Origin: an uncultured Lachnospiraceae bacterium
Lineage (GTDB): Bacteria; Bacillota; Clostridia; Lachnospirales; Lachnospiraceae
Direction: 5' to 3'
Length of the DNA stretch: 64,000 bases
Assembly: GCA_910579275.1 (NCBI GenBank)
Contig: CAJTTO010000013.1
Span: 1-64,000, forward strand
The notes beneath the pieces were generated by a model. That model worked only from the letters and a program-made list of their open reading frames with translations. It was not told the origin of the DNA and did no database searches. Made by a program: the position numbers and the translations under genes. Below, in pieces: positions 8,019 to 16,641 of the stretch. Numbering within the stretch: position 1 is the first letter of the stretch; the number at the start of each line of letters is the position of its first letter.

Positions 8019-8444
8019 ATGAAAAAATTTTTTGAAGAGTTTAAAAAGTTTATCAGCAAAGGAAACGTGATGGACATGGCAGTCGGTATCATTATCGGCG
8101 GTGCGTTCACCAGCATCGTTTCCTCCCTTGTCAACGACATCATCAATCCGGTTCTTGGTCTGTTCGGCGGCATGAATTTTGACCAGCTTGCATGGAACAT
8201 CACAGGAGATGTCACACTGTATTACGGAAAATTTATCACTGCCGTGGTCAACTTCCTCATCATGGCACTGATTGTCTTTCTGCTTGTAAAAATCATGAAC
8301 AAGGCGATGTCACGGATTCAGAAACCGGAAGAGCCAAAAGCGCCGACCAAGAAGACATGCCCATTCTGCAAATCCGAAATCGCAGTCGAGGCGACAAGAT
8401 GTCCGCATTGCACCTCCCAGCTTGAAGATGCGAACAAGCTTTAA
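8019..8444 (+). CDS. mscL: Large-conductance mechanosensitive channel with C-terminal zinc ribbon
   Basis: MscL forms a homopentameric pore that opens on membrane tension to release solutes during hypo-osmotic shock. The start at 8019 has AAAAGGAG 9 bases upstream; an earlier in-frame ATG at 7998 overlaps that site and is rejected. The 141-residue product begins with the amphipathic helix MKKFFEEFKKFISKGN, then TM1 (VMDMAVGIIIGGAFTSIVSSLVNDIINP) and TM2 (about residues 68-95). In place of a simple C-terminal helix it ends with CPFCKSEIAVEATRCPHC, a CxxC-CxxC zinc ribbon seen in many Firmicute MscL proteins. Its stop shares the bases TTAA with the stop of convergent uvrC. Confidence 0.95.
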   Translation: MKKFFEEFKKFISKGNVMDMAVGIIIGGAFTSIVSSLVNDIINPVLGLFGGMNFDQLAWNITGDVTLYYGKFITAVVNFLIMALIVFLLVKIMNKAMSRIQKPEEPKAPTKKTCPFCKSEIAVEATRCPHCTSQLEDANKL

Positions 8445-10327
8445 TTCTCTTTCCGGAAAAAACGATAAATCTCCTCTGCCACGTTTGCCGTAATTCCCGG
8501 TACATCCGCAAGCGTGGCAGCATCTGCAGCCCGAAGCTCCTCTATTGATTTGAAATACTTCATCAGCGCTTTTCTCCGGCTTGGCCCTACGCCCGGTATC
8601 TCGTCAAGCACCGAGTGTACCTGTGCCTTACTCCGCAGCGACCTGTGGTATGTAATGGCAAAGCGGTGCGCCTCATCCTGAATTCTTGTGATTAACTTAA
8701 ACCCTTCGCTGTGCGTGTCAATCGGAAGCTCCACATTATTAAAATACAAGCCCCTTGTGCGATGGTTGTCATCCTTCACCATGCCGCACACAGGAATGCT
8801 GATGCCAAGCTCATCCAAAACCTGCAGGGCAATATTGACCTGCCCGCGCCCGCCATCCATCAAAAGCAGGTCCGGAAACTTTGTAAAGCTTCCAAAGTCC
8901 TCACCCACACTGTTCTCATCCTGCATCATTTCCTCGCGCTCGTCGAGTCCGTGCCGGAAACGTCTTGTCAGCACCTCGTACATGCATGCATAGTCATCGG
9001 GGCCTGCCACTGTCTTCATCCGAAATTTGCGGTAATCGCTGCGTTTGGGCTTTCCTTTCTCATATACCACCATAGAGCCTACATTGGCAAAACCACTTGT
9101 GTTTGAGATGTCAAATGCCTCCATGCGCGTGAGCGGCCTGACGCCGAGAATCTCCTCAATCTCCTTCACGGCGCCGATGGTTCTGCCCTCCTCGCGCTTG
9201 ATGCGCTCCCTGTCCTGACTTAAGACAAGCTGTGCATTGCGCGCCGCCAGATCTACAAGGCGTTCCTTGGAGCCTTTCAGCGGCACACGCAAATGGACAC
9301 GCGAACCTTTTCTGCCTGTCAGCCACCGCTCTACCAGCTCCATATCCTCTATCGCCTCCTGAAGCATAATCTCCCGCGGGATAAATGGCGTCCCCGCATA
9401 AAACTGCTTCACAAAGCTTGTGAGGATGTTGTCCGCAGTCGGTTCCTCAACCTGCATCATGTAAAAATGCTCCCTGCCGATAAGCTTGCCGTTTCGCAGG
9501 AAAAATACTTGTACAACCGTCTCGTTGCCGTCGATTGCCAGTGCAATAATATCCTTGTCCTCCCCCACATTGTCCGACATCTTCTGCGTCTGGCTGACCT
9601 TTTTGATGCTCTCCATCAAATCGCGGTACCGGATTGCTTCCTCAAAGTCCATATTTTCCGATGCCAGCTGCATTTTTTCTTTCAGTTCCCGCATAATCGG
9701 CTGCTGCTTTCCATTGAGAAAATCAATCGCCTTTTCAATCTGTTGTGCATACTCTTCCTTGGAAACCGTTCCCTGACAGGGCGCGCAGCACTGGCCGATA
9801 TGGTAATTCAGACAGGGACGTTCTTTCCCGCAGTCCCTCGGCAGTTTCCGGTTACAGGTTCGCAGCTGGTACAGCTTGTTAATCAGGTCAATGCTTTCTT
9901 TCACCCCTCCGTTCGTGAACGGTCCGAAATACTTCGCCTTGTCCTTTTTCATCTGGCGGACTGACATGACGCGCGGATAATCCTCGCCGAGCGTCACCTT
10001 GATATATGGATAGGTCTTGTCATCCTTCAGCAGCGTGTTGTATTTGGGTGCGTACTCCTTAATCAGATTGTTTTCCAGCACCAGCGCTTCGAGTTCCGAG
10101 TCCGTCACAATATACTCAAACCGCGCAATCAGGGAAACCATCTTGTCAATCTGCGGCCCCCGCCCGATATTTTCCTTGAAATAAGAACGCACTCTGTTAT
10201 GAAGATTCTTGGCTTTCCCCACATAAAGGATTGTGTCATCCGCATCATGCATGATATAGACTCCGGGCTTATTGGGAAGCTTTCGAAGTTCTTCTTTTAT
10301 ATCAAATTCCTGTGGTGTGTCCGACAT
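8441..10327 (-). CDS. uvrC: Excinuclease ABC subunit C
   Basis: UvrC makes both incisions around a lesion in nucleotide excision repair after UvrAB recognition. The 628-residue length is normal. Domains in order: GIY-YIG nuclease (KPGVYIMHDADDTILYVGKAKNL, residues 18-95), a Cys-rich segment (CNRKLPRDCGKERPCLNYHIGQCCAPC), a UVR helical hairpin around 203-238 that contacts UvrB, the RNase-H-like endonuclease domain (MEAFDISNTSG near 405), and tandem helix-hairpin-helix motifs at the C-terminus (LDEIPGVGPSRRKALMKYF, LADVPGITANVAEEIY). It lies downstream of ftsH on the same strand, separated by a terminator. Confidence 0.97.
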   Translation of the reverse strand: MSDTPQEFDIKEELRKLPNKPGVYIMHDADDTILYVGKAKNLHNRVRSYFKENIGRGPQIDKMVSLIARFEYIVTDSELEALVLENNLIKEYAPKYNTLLKDDKTYPYIKVTLGEDYPRVMSVRQMKKDKAKYFGPFTNGGVKESIDLINKLYQLRTCNRKLPRDCGKERPCLNYHIGQCCAPCQGTVSKEEYAQQIEKAIDFLNGKQQPIMRELKEKMQLASENMDFEEAIRYRDLMESIKKVSQTQKMSDNVGEDKDIIALAIDGNETVVQVFFLRNGKLIGREHFYMMQVEEPTADNILTSFVKQFYAGTPFIPREIMLQEAIEDMELVERWLTGRKGSRVHLRVPLKGSKERLVDLAARNAQLVLSQDRERIKREEGRTIGAVKEIEEILGVRPLTRMEAFDISNTSGFANVGSMVVYEKGKPKRSDYRKFRMKTVAGPDDYACMYEVLTRRFRHGLDEREEMMQDENSVGEDFGSFTKFPDLLLMDGGRGQVNIALQVLDELGISIPVCGMVKDDNHRTRGLYFNNVELPIDTHSEGFKLITRIQDEAHRFAITYHRSLRSKAQVHSVLDEIPGVGPSRRKALMKYFKSIEELRAADAATLADVPGITANVAEEIYRFFRKEN

Positions 10328-10390
10328 GGCTTATCCTCCTTTTTCATCGTCCTGCCCATGAACAGTAACCTCCAGCCAACGGTATATTCC

Positions 10391-10427
10391 AAAAAGGAGC
10401 ACACACTTTTTGATGTGTACTCCTTTA
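10391..10427 (-). terminator. Intrinsic terminator of ftsH
   Basis: On the minus strand the stem GGAGTACACA/TGTGTGCTCC is followed by TTTTT. It begins 3 bp after the ftsH stop. The plus strand also carries a T-rich tract on its far side, so the element may work in both directions. Confidence 0.75.
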
Positions 10428-10429
10428 TT

Positions 10430-12901
10430 TTACCATCTGTTGCCGTTATTCTGGCCATTGTCATTATTGTTGTCCGTTCCCTGATTGATCGTCCTGTCCC
10501 ACGCAGCGCCAAACCTTGAAGTCTCCCCGCTGCTTCCGTTGTCCTCCGGCAGACTCGTATTCGGCGCCTGACCCTGCGGCGGATTCTGATACGGATTCTG
10601 CGGCTGCAGCTGCACATATGGGTTCTGCGGTGAATTCTGCGGCTGCACATACGGGTTCTGCGGTGGATTCTGCTGCTGTGGCTGCACATATGGGTTCTGC
10701 GGGTACGGATTCTGCTGCTGCGCATGCGGGTTCTGCTGCCGGCTCTGCTGTTCCGGATTCCAGTCATAGGCAGGCGGCATACTCCACTGCGGGTTCTGCT
10801 GCTGCGGAACATATGCAGGCTGCTGCGCACCGGATCTAAGCTCCTCCGGATCCGGTATTCTGACCGTATCTTCTTTGCCGGAAGCCTGCGCGCCATCCTC
10901 CGCTGTCTCTTTCACATCCGCCTTCTCGTCTATGTCGTCCTTTTTCTCCTCAGGCTCCGGCAATCCCTTCGCCTCGCGGTAAATGCGCATAAACTCTTTT
11001 CCCGTGATGGTTTCCTGCTCAATGAGCTGTACTGCAATCTTATCCATCACATCGCGGTTCTCGCGGAGCAGCCCGAGTGCCTCTTCATAGCACCCCTTCA
11101 GCATATTCATGATTTCCGTATCAATCTCAGCAGCTGTATTGTCAGCGCAATTTAGTGAGCTTGTGCCGTCGAGATACTGGCTCTCAACGGTCTCAAGCCC
11201 CATCAGTCCAAACTTCTTGCTCATGCCATAGCGCGTAATCATGGAGCGGGCAATATTCGTCGCTTTTTCAATATCGTTTGACGCACCTGTCGTAACCGTG
11301 TCAAACACAATCTCCTCTGCCGCCCTGCCGCCCAAAAGTCCTACAATCATATCGTGCAGCTCGTTCTGGGAATTGAGATACTTTTCATCCTCCGGGACGT
11401 GCATGACATATCCCAGCGCCCCCATCGTGCGCGGCACAATCGTGATCTTCTGCACCGGCTCGGAATTTTTCTGCAAGGCGCTTATCAGCGCATGCCCCAC
11501 CTCATGGTAAGAGACAATCTTGCGCTCCTCCTTGCTCATGATGCGATCCTTCTTTTCCTTGCCGACAAGTACCACCTCGACTGCGTTAAACAAGTCCTTC
11601 TGGCTGACAAACTCCCTGCCTTCCTTGACCGCATTGATTGCCGCCTCATTGATCATATTCGCAAGATCCGCACCAACGGCGCCGCTTGTCGCGAGCGCAA
11701 TCGCATCCAAATCCACGGTTTCATCCATCAGGACATCCTTTGCATGCACCTTGAGGATATTCACACGCCCTTTTAAATCAGGCTTATCTACTATAATGCG
11801 TCTGTCAAAACGTCCCGGACGCAGCAGTGCCTTGTCGAGAATTTCCGGTCTGTTGGTAGCCGCGAGGATAATGATACCCTTTTTGCCGTCAAAACCGTCC
11901 ATCTCGGAAAGCAGCTGGTTCAATGTCTGTTCGCGCTCCTCGTTTCCGCCGCCGTACTTGGAATCGCGGCTTCTTCCGATTGCATCAATCTCGTCGATAA
12001 AGATAATACACGGCGCATTCTTCTCTGCTTCCTTGAACAAATCACGCACACGCGATGCGCCGACACCCACGTACAGCTCGATAAAATCAGAGCCTGCAAG
12101 GGAGAAAAACGGCACTTTTGCCTCTCCGGCAACCGCTTTTGCCAACATCGTCTTACCTGTTCCGGGAGGTCCTACGAGAAGCGCGCCTTTCGGAAGCCTT
12201 GCGCCGATTTTCACATATCTGCCCGGATTGTGCAGAAAATCGACAACCTCCTGCAAGGACTCTTTCGCCTCGTCCTCCCCCGCGACATCGCGGAATGTGA
12301 TGCCGGTCTCCTTCTGTACATATACCTTCGCATTGCTCTTACCCATGCTGAACGCCCCGCCGCCTGTCATTTTCCGAAACAGCAGGCTCAAAAGCCCCCA
12401 CATGAGAAGGATCGGCACGATATAGTATAGAAGGGAAAGGATGATACCCGAGCCGTCAGGAACGGTTCCCCGCACTTCGACCCCCGCATCGAGAAGCCGC
12501 TGGGTAAGCGTCTCATCATCCTCCACCTTTCCGGTCACATACGTCACCCTGACCGCGGATGCCAGAAGGTTATTGGGATTTGCCTTGTCCGGCGTCTCCT
12601 CCACCGGTCTGATGTTAATCTGGTTTGACTCGATCTGCACCGAATCAATTTTTCCTTCGTCCACCATCTCCATAAACTTATTGTACGAGATTTCTACCGT
12701 GGTGGCTCCCGAGACAGCCCGCGTAAAAAAGCTGATGCAGAGCAGCGACAGCACCGCAGCCGTTATCATGATAAAAATACTCTGCTTTTTCGGGTCCTTC
12801 CCATTATTGTTATTGTTGTTTCCTCCGTTATTCCCACTGCCCGGGCCGCCATTGCCACGGTTGGAATTGTTGTCGTAATTGTCCAGCTGATTGTTGTCCA
12901 T
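10430..12901 (-). CDS. ftsH: ATP-dependent zinc metalloprotease FtsH with long Pro/Gln/Asn-rich tail
   Basis: FtsH is a membrane-bound hexameric AAA+ protease that degrades unassembled membrane proteins and short-lived regulators. Domains in order: an Asn/Gly-rich cytoplasmic start (residues 1-38), TM1 (about 42-62), an extracytoplasmic domain, TM2 (about 155-175), AAA+ ATPase with Walker A GPPGTGKT and Walker B IIFIDEIDAIG, and the M41 protease with the zinc motif HEVGH. At 823 residues it is about 170-200 longer than usual. The extra part is a low-complexity tail with repeated QNPYVQ-like units. It is divergent from pyrG. Confidence 0.97.
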   Translation of the reverse strand: MDNNQLDNYDNNSNRGNGGPGSGNNGGNNNNNNGKDPKKQSIFIMITAAVLSLLCISFFTRAVSGATTVEISYNKFMEMVDEGKIDSVQIESNQINIRPVEETPDKANPNNLLASAVRVTYVTGKVEDDETLTQRLLDAGVEVRGTVPDGSGIILSLLYYIVPILLMWGLLSLLFRKMTGGGAFSMGKSNAKVYVQKETGITFRDVAGEDEAKESLQEVVDFLHNPGRYVKIGARLPKGALLVGPPGTGKTMLAKAVAGEAKVPFFSLAGSDFIELYVGVGASRVRDLFKEAEKNAPCIIFIDEIDAIGRSRDSKYGGGNEEREQTLNQLLSEMDGFDGKKGIIILAATNRPEILDKALLRPGRFDRRIIVDKPDLKGRVNILKVHAKDVLMDETVDLDAIALATSGAVGADLANMINEAAINAVKEGREFVSQKDLFNAVEVVLVGKEKKDRIMSKEERKIVSYHEVGHALISALQKNSEPVQKITIVPRTMGALGYVMHVPEDEKYLNSQNELHDMIVGLLGGRAAEEIVFDTVTTGASNDIEKATNIARSMITRYGMSKKFGLMGLETVESQYLDGTSSLNCADNTAAEIDTEIMNMLKGCYEEALGLLRENRDVMDKIAVQLIEQETITGKEFMRIYREAKGLPEPEEKKDDIDEKADVKETAEDGAQASGKEDTVRIPDPEELRSGAQQPAYVPQQQNPQWSMPPAYDWNPEQQSRQQNPHAQQQNPYPQNPYVQPQQQNPPQNPYVQPQNSPQNPYVQLQPQNPYQNPPQGQAPNTSLPEDNGSSGETSRFGAAWDRTINQGTDNNNDNGQNNGNRW

Positions 12902-13388
12902 TTTCCTGTGGTATCCTTTCTGTAAGTAACTTCTTATTTGAAAAAATTGTGAAATCTATTTATATCATAAGGAATCTTCCGGAAATTATGTCATCAACCG
13001 CCAAGGATCTGCAGGAAAATAATTGTTGCTTCCGGCACTAAATCTCTCTACAGCCCTTAACTTTCCTGAAACATAATTGTAAATGGCAGATACTTTTGCC
13101 GTTTACGATAAAATCATTGTTGTAACTGTCACCCAAATGAAATAAACCAATTATAATTATAGATACAATGGTTTTATAAATCAATATTTTCTTTATGAAA
13201 AGAATGAAAAGATTCTAAATAAACGCGTAAAAATCCGTTGTAACCGCTGCGCCTTTATCTTTCTGTTATATCCGTTTTATTTTTTCTCGCATCAGCTATA
13301 GACTTTTGTCGCCGTAACGTTGTATAATATGTTTTTAAAGATAAAACAGTGAGGAACGATAAAGAAAAACGAAAGGACAAGTAAGGTT
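12902..13388. other. Divergent ftsH-pyrG intergenic region
   Basis: These 487 bp contain no gene. The promoter-like element for pyrG is at 13299-13328. On the minus strand, a TGA-TATAAA box around 12960-12970 could serve ftsH. The rest is A/T-rich with no clear fold. Confidence 0.5.
13299..13328 (+). promoter_or_regulatory. Candidate pyrG promoter
   Basis: A TATAAT box lies at 13323-13328, with a weaker TAGACT -35-like box 18 bp upstream. The expected start site has no GGG run, so the CTP-sensing reiterative-initiation control known for Bacillus pyrG is not evident. Confidence 0.5.
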
Positions 13389-15002
13389 ATGCCAGTTAAG
13401 TATGTATTTGTAACCGGTGGTGTAGTTTCCGGCCTCGGAAAGGGAATTACAGCCGCTTCACTCGGACGGCTTCTCAAGGCAAGAGGTTATAAGGTGACCA
13501 TGCAGAAATTTGACCCTTATATCAATATTGACCCCGGCACCATGAACCCTATCCAGCACGGCGAAGTTTTTGTCACGGATGACGGAGCCGAGACAGACCT
13601 CGATTTAGGTCATTACGAACGTTTCATTGATGAGAGTCTGGACAAGAACTCCAACGTTACCACAGGAAAAGTATACTGGACTGTTCTGCAAAAAGAGCGG
13701 CGCGGTGATTACGGCGGCGGCACCGTGCAGGTGATTCCGCACATCACGAACGAAATCAAGAGCCGTTTCTATAGAAATTTTACCGATCCGGATATGCGCA
13801 TCGCCATTATCGAAGTCGGCGGTACGGTGGGGGACATTGAAAGCCAGCCATTTCTGGAGTCCATCCGCCAGTTCCAGCATGAAATCGGACACGAAAATGC
13901 CATACTGATTCACGTGACGCTGATTCCTTACCTGAGCGCATCACAGGAAATGAAGACGAAACCGACGCAGGCAAGCGTGAAGGAATTGCAGGGAATGGGA
14001 ATCCAGCCCGACATCATCGTATGCCGGAGCGAACATGAACTTGACCAGCCGTTAAAGGATAAAATTGCACTTTTCTGCAATGTGCCAAACTCGCATGTGC
14101 TCCAGAACCTCGATGTCGAGTACCTCTACGAAGCGCCGCTTGCCATGGAGAAAGAACATCTTGCGGAAGTTGCCTGTGAATGTCTCCATCTCGACTGCCC
14201 CGAACCCGACCTTGCGGACTGGACAAAGATGGTCGAAGACCTCAAGACACCGACACAGGAGGTCACCGTCGCCCTGGTCGGAAAATACACACAGCTCCAC
14301 GACGCCTATATCAGTGTCGTCGAAGCTTTAAAGCACGGCGGGATTCCACAGCACGCCACCGTGAATATCAAGTGGATTGACTCCGAGCTTGTCAATGCGG
14401 AGAATGTGGCGGATATACTCAAAGATGTGGACGGCATCCTTGTCCCCGGCGGATTTGGCGACAGGGGCATTGAAGGAATGATTGATTCCATCCGGTATGC
14501 ACGCGAAAACAACATCCCGTTCCTCGGGCTCTGTCTTGGCATGCAGCTGTCTATCGTGGAGTTTGTCCGGAATGTGGTCGGCTACAATGATGCGCACAGC
14601 ATCGAGCTGAACCCGAACACCACGCACCCTGTCATTGCCCTGATGCCCGACCAGAACGGCGTGGAGGATATCGGCGGCACGCTGCGGCTCGGTTCTTACG
14701 AATGCCACCTTGATACCACTTCCAAAGCGTACAAGTTATACGGCAACGAGGTCATTCATGAGCGCCACAGACACCGCTACGAAGTCAACAACGACTACCG
14801 TGCCGCTGTCACGGAAAAAGGAATGCTTTTGTCAGGCCTTTCTCCAGACGGGCGCATTGTAGAGATGATTGAAATTTCGTCCCACCCGTTCTTCCTTGCA
14901 ACGCAGGCGCATCCGGAATTAAAGAGCAGACCGAACAGACCACATCCTCTGTTTAAAGGTTTAATCGAAGCAGCTCTTGCATATAAAAGCAGCAGGTCGT
15001 AA
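13389..15002 (+). CDS. pyrG: CTP synthase
   Basis: CTP synthase aminates UTP to CTP using ATP and glutamine. The 537-residue protein shows the synthetase domain (MPVKYVFVTGGVVSGLGKGI, residues 1-20, then DPYINIDPGTMNPIQHGEVFV) and a class I glutamine amidotransferase domain from about residue 290. The catalytic triad is the Cys in LGLCLGMQL, the His in the RHRYEVN region and the Glu in QAHPELKSRP. AAAGGAC(AAGTAAGGTT) precedes the ATG. The last codons form half of a perfect bidirectional terminator shared with convergent fba. Confidence 0.98.
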   Translation: MPVKYVFVTGGVVSGLGKGITAASLGRLLKARGYKVTMQKFDPYINIDPGTMNPIQHGEVFVTDDGAETDLDLGHYERFIDESLDKNSNVTTGKVYWTVLQKERRGDYGGGTVQVIPHITNEIKSRFYRNFTDPDMRIAIIEVGGTVGDIESQPFLESIRQFQHEIGHENAILIHVTLIPYLSASQEMKTKPTQASVKELQGMGIQPDIIVCRSEHELDQPLKDKIALFCNVPNSHVLQNLDVEYLYEAPLAMEKEHLAEVACECLHLDCPEPDLADWTKMVEDLKTPTQEVTVALVGKYTQLHDAYISVVEALKHGGIPQHATVNIKWIDSELVNAENVADILKDVDGILVPGGFGDRGIEGMIDSIRYARENNIPFLGLCLGMQLSIVEFVRNVVGYNDAHSIELNPNTTHPVIALMPDQNGVEDIGGTLRLGSYECHLDTTSKAYKLYGNEVIHERHRHRYEVNNDYRAAVTEKGMLLSGLSPDGRIVEMIEISSHPFFLATQAHPELKSRPNRPHPLFKGLIEAALAYKSSRS

Positions 15003-15021
15003 GACCTGCTGCTTTTATATG
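14980..15021. terminator. Perfect bidirectional terminator between pyrG and fba
   Basis: Two 19-bp arms with no mismatch enclose a GTAA loop. The outer parts of the arms are A- and T-rich, so each strand reads a GC-rich stem followed by TTTTAT. The left arm encodes the last residues of PyrG and ends at its stop codon; the right arm ends 14 bp before the fba stop codon. Confidence 0.9.
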
Positions 15022-15034
15022 TCAATTCTGTATT

Positions 15035-15898
15035 TTACGCTTTCCCGACAGAACCGAACAGTTCCATCTTAATCTTAACGATTTCCTTGATTGCCTCACA
15101 TCCCGGTGCAAGAAGCTTACGTGGATCGAATCCCTTGCCCTCCAAGTCCTTTCCAGCCTCGATGTACTTACGTGTAGCCTCCTGGAAGTAAAGCTGGCAC
15201 TCTGTATTTACGTTAATCTTTGCAACGCCGAGTGAGATTGCCTTCTTAATCATATCCTCAGGAATTCCTGTACCGCCGTGAAGAACCAGCGGCATAGCGC
15301 CTGTCTTCTGCTGGATTGCATCGAGTGTCTCAAAGCTTAAGCCGGCCCAGTTTTCAGGATATTTTCCATGAATGTTGCCGATGCCTGCCGCGAGCATATC
15401 AACACCCAGATCTGCAATCTGCTTGCACTCTGCCGGATCTGCGCACTCGCCCATTCCTACAACTCCGTCTTCCTCGCCGCCAATGGAACCAACCTCTGCC
15501 TCAATGGAAAGCCCAAGCTGATGTGCCACTGCAACAAGCTCTTTTGTCTTGTCGATGTTCTCCTCGATTGCGTAGTGAGAACCGTCAAACATGATTGATG
15601 AGAAGCCTGCCTTGATGCACTTGTAGCATCCGTCATAAGTACCATGGTCTAAGTGAAGCGCTACCGGAACAGTGATTCCAAGGCACTTGTCCATCGCCTT
15701 TACCATCGCTGCAACCGTCTCAAATCCTGTCATATATTTGCCGGCGCCTTCTGATACGCCGAGGATAACAGGGCTGTTTAACTCCTGTGCTGTCTGCAAG
15801 ATTGCTTTTGTCCACTCAAGGTTGTTGATATTGAACTGACCCACTGCGTAGTGGCCTTCTTTTGCTTTTTTAAGCATTTCTGTAGCTGATACTAACAT
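15035..15898 (-). CDS. fba: Class II fructose-bisphosphate aldolase
   Basis: This zinc-dependent aldolase interconverts fructose 1,6-bisphosphate with dihydroxyacetone phosphate and glyceraldehyde 3-phosphate in glycolysis. The 287-residue length is normal. Visible sites are the metal-binding His pair of ALHLDHGTYDGC, the Glu in SIEAEVGSIGG, the phosphate-binding VLHGGTGIP and the NVNTECQ segment. GGAGG lies 8 bases before the ATG. A consensus promoter is at 15998-16026. The phosphofructokinase gene lies divergently upstream, which links both to hexose-phosphate catabolism fed by the mannan locus. Confidence 0.97.
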   Translation of the reverse strand: MLVSATEMLKKAKEGHYAVGQFNINNLEWTKAILQTAQELNSPVILGVSEGAGKYMTGFETVAAMVKAMDKCLGITVPVALHLDHGTYDGCYKCIKAGFSSIMFDGSHYAIEENIDKTKELVAVAHQLGLSIEAEVGSIGGEEDGVVGMGECADPAECKQIADLGVDMLAAGIGNIHGKYPENWAGLSFETLDAIQQKTGAMPLVLHGGTGIPEDMIKKAISLGVAKINVNTECQLYFQEATRKYIEAGKDLEGKGFDPRKLLAPGCEAIKEIVKIKMELFGSVGKA

Positions 15899-15997
15899 AA
15901 AACAAAACCTCCATAATCATATTGTTATTTCGCACCGATGTGGCGGTTCGGAACTGCCGAAACAGAAGTGACGCAGATCTTACCCACCGATATTTTT

Positions 15998-16026
15998 AGT
16001 ATATCCCTATTGGAGATAAATGTCAA
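15998..16026 (-). promoter_or_regulatory. Consensus sigma-A promoter of fba
   Basis: On the minus strand TTGACA (16026-16021) and TATACT (16003-15998) are separated by exactly 17 bp. The start site would be about 90 bases before the fba ATG. This is the closest match to consensus that I saw in the window. Confidence 0.85.
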
Positions 16027-16080
16027 TTTTTTAACATGGATTTTTTCTGTTACATTGTGTTTCAAAATGTAACTTTTATG

Positions 16081-16220
16081 TTACTGTTCAGACATCCGCC
16101 AAAGTAGTGGGAATCATGCGCCAAAATGCTTGCCTTTTAGCATTTTGTGTGCAAAATCTGTTACCATTCACACCTCAATAGCTTGTATGCCGATAAAAAC
16201 TGACGTGGATGTGAGTTGTA
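16081..16220 (+). repeat. Family 1 structured repeat, copy B
   Basis: The sequence begins TTACTGTTCAGACATCC and ends GTGTGAGTTGTA-like. It is close to copy A, but the second hairpin is weakened: TTACCATTC replaces TTATAATTC and GGATGTGAG replaces GGGTGTGAA. The copy therefore looks partly decayed. Confidence 0.8.
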
Positions 16221-16247
16221 AGCACTTACACTTTTTCAGGAAAACTA

Positions 16248-16276
16248 TTGTAAAATCTGTCAAAACATGTTACACT
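16248..16276 (+). promoter_or_regulatory. Possible pfk promoter
   Basis: TTGTAA at 16248-16253 and TACACT at 16271-16276 are 17 bp apart, each with four matches to consensus. If used, the pfk message would have a leader of about 360 bases that includes the family 2-like element and the 53-bp palindrome. Confidence 0.4.
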
Positions 16277-16380
16277 CACAAAGTCAGCAGTTGTTTGGTC
16301 TGTACACGCACTACGCTTAGCATTTCATCCGGACAGACATTAAATAAACTCATGCGTTACTTATTGAAACGCTGCAGCAA

Positions 16381-16509
16381 TTCAGTACTTGCGTAAATAT
16401 GGCATTCTAACGCACATATTCCTTATTACCACAATATGCCGCGCCATGACTGCCTTTCTTTTCAGGTCGCTATGTAAGCGATTACATGCGCATAGCCGAC
16501 CATACTGAA
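16381..16509. repeat. Probable family 2 structured element upstream of pfk
   Basis: TTCAGTA at 16381-16387 and TACTGAA at 16503-16509 form inverted ends resembling those of the copy at 47215. Inside are CATATT/AATATG and a long hairpin at 16465-16501 (GGTCGCTATG with CATAGCCGACC, one bulge, inner TGTAA-GCGA-TTACA). Sequence similarity to the other copies is low; the call rests on ends and folding. Confidence 0.5.
16472..16487. promoter_or_regulatory. Catabolite-responsive element (cre)-like site
   Basis: ATGTAAGCGATTACAT is a complete palindrome apart from its centre and fits the CcpA operator pattern TGNAARCGNTWNCA. It is about 155 bp upstream of the phosphofructokinase start. It also forms the tip of a hairpin, so the match could be incidental. 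Confidence 0.5.
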
Positions 16510-16541
16510 CTGTCTGCAGCACCCAGTGTTTCAGGACAGGC

Positions 16542-16594
16542 TTAGGAACTGTTCAGAAATTACTTGTCACAAGTAATTTCTGAACAGTTCCTAA
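16542..16594. repeat. Perfect 53-bp palindrome upstream of pfk
   Basis: Two 26-base arms without a mismatch surround a single C at 16568. The left arm begins TTAGGAACTGTTCAG. The outer end carries ACTGTTCAG, the same 9-mer found at the end of family 1 repeats. There is no T-run after it, so it is unlikely to be an ordinary terminator. It sits 47 bp before the pfk ATG, in the likely leader. Confidence 0.9.
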
Positions 16595-16641
16595 ACGCGA
16601 AAGCCCATGCCTTGGACAACATCATTTATAGGAGGTTACAT

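Noticed and set aside
11520..12425. Open frame of 301 codons on the plus strand
   Set aside because: It is opposite the AAA and protease region of ftsH, and its Ser/Arg/Pro-rich translation has no family resemblance.
13323..13388. CTP-dependent reiterative initiation control of pyrG
   Set aside because: The likely start region after TATAAT has no GGG run, which that mechanism needs.
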